The translations under genes were made by a program, and so were the position numbers. Shown one piece after another: positions 62,101-64,000 of a DNA stretch of 64,000 nt. The notes under the pieces are model-generated. The model was not told the origin of the DNA and did no database searches. It worked only from the letters and a program-made list of their open reading frames with translations. This DNA comes from an uncultured Luminiphilus sp. (lineage in GTDB: Bacteria; Pseudomonadota; Gammaproteobacteria; Pseudomonadales; Halieaceae). The stretch's first letter is position 1. Each line of letters starts with the position of its first letter. Where the stretch lies: the NCBI GenBank assembly GCA_943789425.1, contig CALSUB010000009.1:1-64000 (forward strand), given 5' to 3'.

Positions 62101-62297
62101 TGTCAGAGACAAGCGTTCAGGCACAGTTTTTGATTCCCATGGTGACCTCATTGTCCTTCGGCGTGCTGTTCGCCACGGGTGTCACCCTAATACTCGTCCC
62201 TGCTCTGTACCTGATCGCGGAGGACCTGAGTGCATTCAAATCACGTTTCTTGGCCCGCTATCAGCGCCACCAAGGGGAGACCCCTAGCCCGTCTTAG
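59160..62297 (+). CDS. Efflux RND transporter permease subunit
   Basis: 1045 aa; FPGASPKEVEEQICVRVEEAI, GIVVDDAIIVGESI, GVVVNDNLVLIDRINRLRGEG. Confidence 0.95.
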   Translation: MSAEKSGLLGWFIANPIAANLFMVVLVVGGLYNIPGLDKQFFPTPVIDRVSIAMPFPGASPKEVEEQICVRVEEAIHDLDGIKEIRSTALDGLGQVVVEALPGYPTQRLTNEIKTRIDAITTFPTDAERPVVTELVYRHLLGIVELAGDLDEWELKELGESLRDDLARQPWISVVDLVSPRRYEVSVNVSEVDLRRHKLSFDDVVRAIQSASLNLPAGAIKGGDGDIRVQTRGQAYYREDFEKIVLITARDGTQIYLGEVATIEDGFEDVDTVSRFDGMPDHGLYAYVTTNPDVVQSSRVITEWVEAQTPDLPQGASLSFWRDAAVPFKDRVETLLKNGLGGLALVFLVLVLFLRPVVAVWVSVGIAVAFLGTFFLLPYTGVGLNMISLFAFLLVLGIVVDDAIIVGESIHTAQCKGLDSGTASLWGVREVVKPVLFAVISTMVFFAPMMFMPGEWAHAAKGIPIVVLLALTFSLAECLLILPAHLSKIGPEKPATTPLLKQLTSWRHACADWLMSVAKHRYRPLLRWALQHHFLVAGFFLVMLSLSLAFYGGGWLRSAFFPRINSDFVEARITMPEGGAFLQSEQVMQRVVDTAETLKSEWNQRSEYDGAPAIGSILGRARDNEVEVIVQTLGQGVDTEAFAKALRGASGALSEAKEIRMDYTIRDPGKPIRLVLASRNIEDLESLAADVRGALLSYPGVFDVSDSFDSPRDELVLELKPAAETLGIGLADVARQVRQAFYGAEAQRIPRGREDVKVMVRYPEKERLAIANLNDMYIRVPGRGEVPFESVASYRVEAGYQKLERLDRLRTLEIDADVETNGPPPRAIVDAVFRDYLPTWLQQYPDLYVNLDGELQEEIEFRDATVRLMTLAMMIIYALMAVAFRSYWQPMLILTAVPFGLMGAIFGHMILGWQVSLFSIMGVTACAGVVVNDNLVLIDRINRLRGEGQEVVSALLQAGEDRFRPIILTSLTTFVGLLPIMSETSVQAQFLIPMVTSLSFGVLFATGVTLILVPALYLIAEDLSAFKSRFLARYQRHQGETPSPS

Positions 62298-62353
62298 GCC
62301 AGAGAGGTGTCGCGTTGTGACACCGCTGGGTACCCCGGCGACTGATTATCCTG

Positions 62354-63916
62354 TCAGCGTGGCTGTGGTCCGGCGGCAATAATGGCCTCACTCACATCAA
62401 ACTTCTTAATATTCTCTGTAAAGAGCGTCGCCAATTCATGGGCCTGTTCTTCATAGGCGTCGTCGTTCCCCCAACCTGCTTTGGGATTCGTGAATTGTGG
62501 ATCAACGCCCTCAATGTGGGTGGGGTAATAGAGGTTGAGGCTCTCGATGTGCTGGGTCTCTGTGCCGATCAGTGAGCCTTCTTGAGCTGCTTTGACCACT
62601 GCGCGGGTAACGGGGATGGGAAAGCGTGCGCCGCTCCCGCCAGGTGCGCCAGAGCCTCCGGCCCATCCGGTATTGATCAAGTAAACCTGACTGCCAAAAT
62701 CTTCAATGCGCTTAATCAGTAGCTCAGCGTAGTCCCCTGCCGGTCTTGGCATGAAAGGTGCGCCAAAGCAGGTTGAAAACGTCGGGTTGATGCCGGCCTC
62801 AGCGCCCACTTCGGTAGAGCCCACTCGAGCCGTATAGCCGGACAGAAAATGAAAAGCGGCGGCCTCTTTGGATAAGATCGAAACGGGCGGTAACACACCA
62901 AATACGTCACAGGTAAGGAAGATGACGCAGCCGGGTTCTCCACCAGCATTACTGGATGAGCGTTTTTGAACATGCTCAAGGGGATAGCAGCAGCGGCCAT
63001 TTTCGGTCAGTTTGGTATCGCAGTAGTCGGCATGTCCTTGCTCGTCGAGTACCACGTTTTCGATGATCGCACCGGTTCGGATCGCGTCCCAAATAACGGG
63101 TTCATTTTTCTGGCTTAAATCAATGGTTTTTGCGTAACAACCGCCTTCAATGTTGAAGACTGATCCTTTAGACCAGCCATGCTCGTCATCACCGATGAGG
63201 TAACGACCGGGATCCGCAGACAGCGTCGTTTTGCCCGTACCGGAGAGGCCGAAAAACAAGGTGGTGTCGCCGGCCTCGCCAATATTGGCGGAACAGTGCA
63301 TCGGCATGACGTCCTTTTCTGGCAGTAAGAAATTCTGAACTGAGAACATCGCCTTTTTCATTTCTCCGGCATAACGCATGCCGGCGATTAAGACTTTACG
63401 TTGTCCGAAATGAATGATGACGGTGCCGTCAGAGTGCGTGCCGTCGCGCTCAGGGTCACAGACAAAGTCGGCAACATTGAGTATTTTCCATTCGGGTTTA
63501 TGCGATGGGTTGTAGGTTTCAGGCTGGATGAACATGTTGCGACCAAACAAGGATTGCCAAGCGGTGGCAGTAATCACTTTGACCGGGAGGTAGTGATCAC
63601 TGTGCGCTCCAACATGCATGTATTGCACCCAGGTCTCGGACTGACTGGCGTGGGATTTAACACGCTCCCAAAGCGCGTCAAAACGATCTGCGTCGAACGG
63701 TCGGTTCACGCCGCCCCAGTCGATCGCCTCCTCGCTGGAGGGCTCTTTAACGACAAAGCGATCTGCAGGCGATCGACCGGTGCGGGGTCCGGTTTCGATT
63801 CGCAACGCGCCGGTGTCAGATAAAATGCCCTCACCCCGCTCAAGTGCCATTTCAATGAGTGCGGCAGGCAATAGTTCGGTGTGAGTGTCAGGAGGTGTGG
63901 GGACTGCGTCGGTCAT
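62354..63916 (-). CDS. pckA: Phosphoenolpyruvate carboxykinase (ATP)
   Basis: [41 protein letters not shown]. Confidence 0.97.
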   Translation of the reverse strand: MTDAVPTPPDTHTELLPAALIEMALERGEGILSDTGALRIETGPRTGRSPADRFVVKEPSSEEAIDWGGVNRPFDADRFDALWERVKSHASQSETWVQYMHVGAHSDHYLPVKVITATAWQSLFGRNMFIQPETYNPSHKPEWKILNVADFVCDPERDGTHSDGTVIIHFGQRKVLIAGMRYAGEMKKAMFSVQNFLLPEKDVMPMHCSANIGEAGDTTLFFGLSGTGKTTLSADPGRYLIGDDEHGWSKGSVFNIEGGCYAKTIDLSQKNEPVIWDAIRTGAIIENVVLDEQGHADYCDTKLTENGRCCYPLEHVQKRSSSNAGGEPGCVIFLTCDVFGVLPPVSILSKEAAAFHFLSGYTARVGSTEVGAEAGINPTFSTCFGAPFMPRPAGDYAELLIKRIEDFGSQVYLINTGWAGGSGAPGGSGARFPIPVTRAVVKAAQEGSLIGTETQHIESLNLYYPTHIEGVDPQFTNPKAGWGNDDAYEEQAHELATLFTENIKKFDVSEAIIAAGPQPR

Positions 63917-64000
63917 TTTGGGTTCCGTGATGATTGCATAATGGCAATGGGTTTGTGTGAGTTGCTCGTCGTTTCGCTGTTGGTTTGTTCGTGGTTCATT

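Overview
This 64-kb window looks like chromosomal DNA from a marine-type gammaproteobacterium. The taxon is inferred from family content and gene order: comM-ubiK-glnK/amtB-yigB-DUF484-dapF-lysA-lptM-cyaY ... argH-hemCDXY ... ubiD-rho-trxA. Most of it is housekeeping. The accessory content includes: (i) a cluster at 0.1-6.0 kb of two zinc-type quinone oxidoreductases, an MFS transporter and three VOC/glyoxalase-fold genes, two with signal-peptide-like N-termini; (ii) a BLUF photoreceptor gene next to tRNA-Thr(CGT); (iii) a single-ORF PyrD-PyrK fusion; (iv) a photolyase/cho repair pair; (v) a porin-glnK-amtB-glnK nitrogen locus with a close-to-consensus sigma54 promoter and NtrC-like sites that I read directly from the sequence; (vi) a MoxR/VWA pair; and (vii) an RND efflux operon. 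The main observation of the hunt is that at least ten genes (including lysA and amtB) are interrupted by small indels, mostly consistent with one-base insertions. When each indel is removed, the expected protein continues exactly. I think these are uncorrected sequence errors rather than biology, and several ORF-track entries should be merged. No CRISPR array, prophage or intact transposon was seen. No database search was possible; all family assignments come from motif and sequence recognition.
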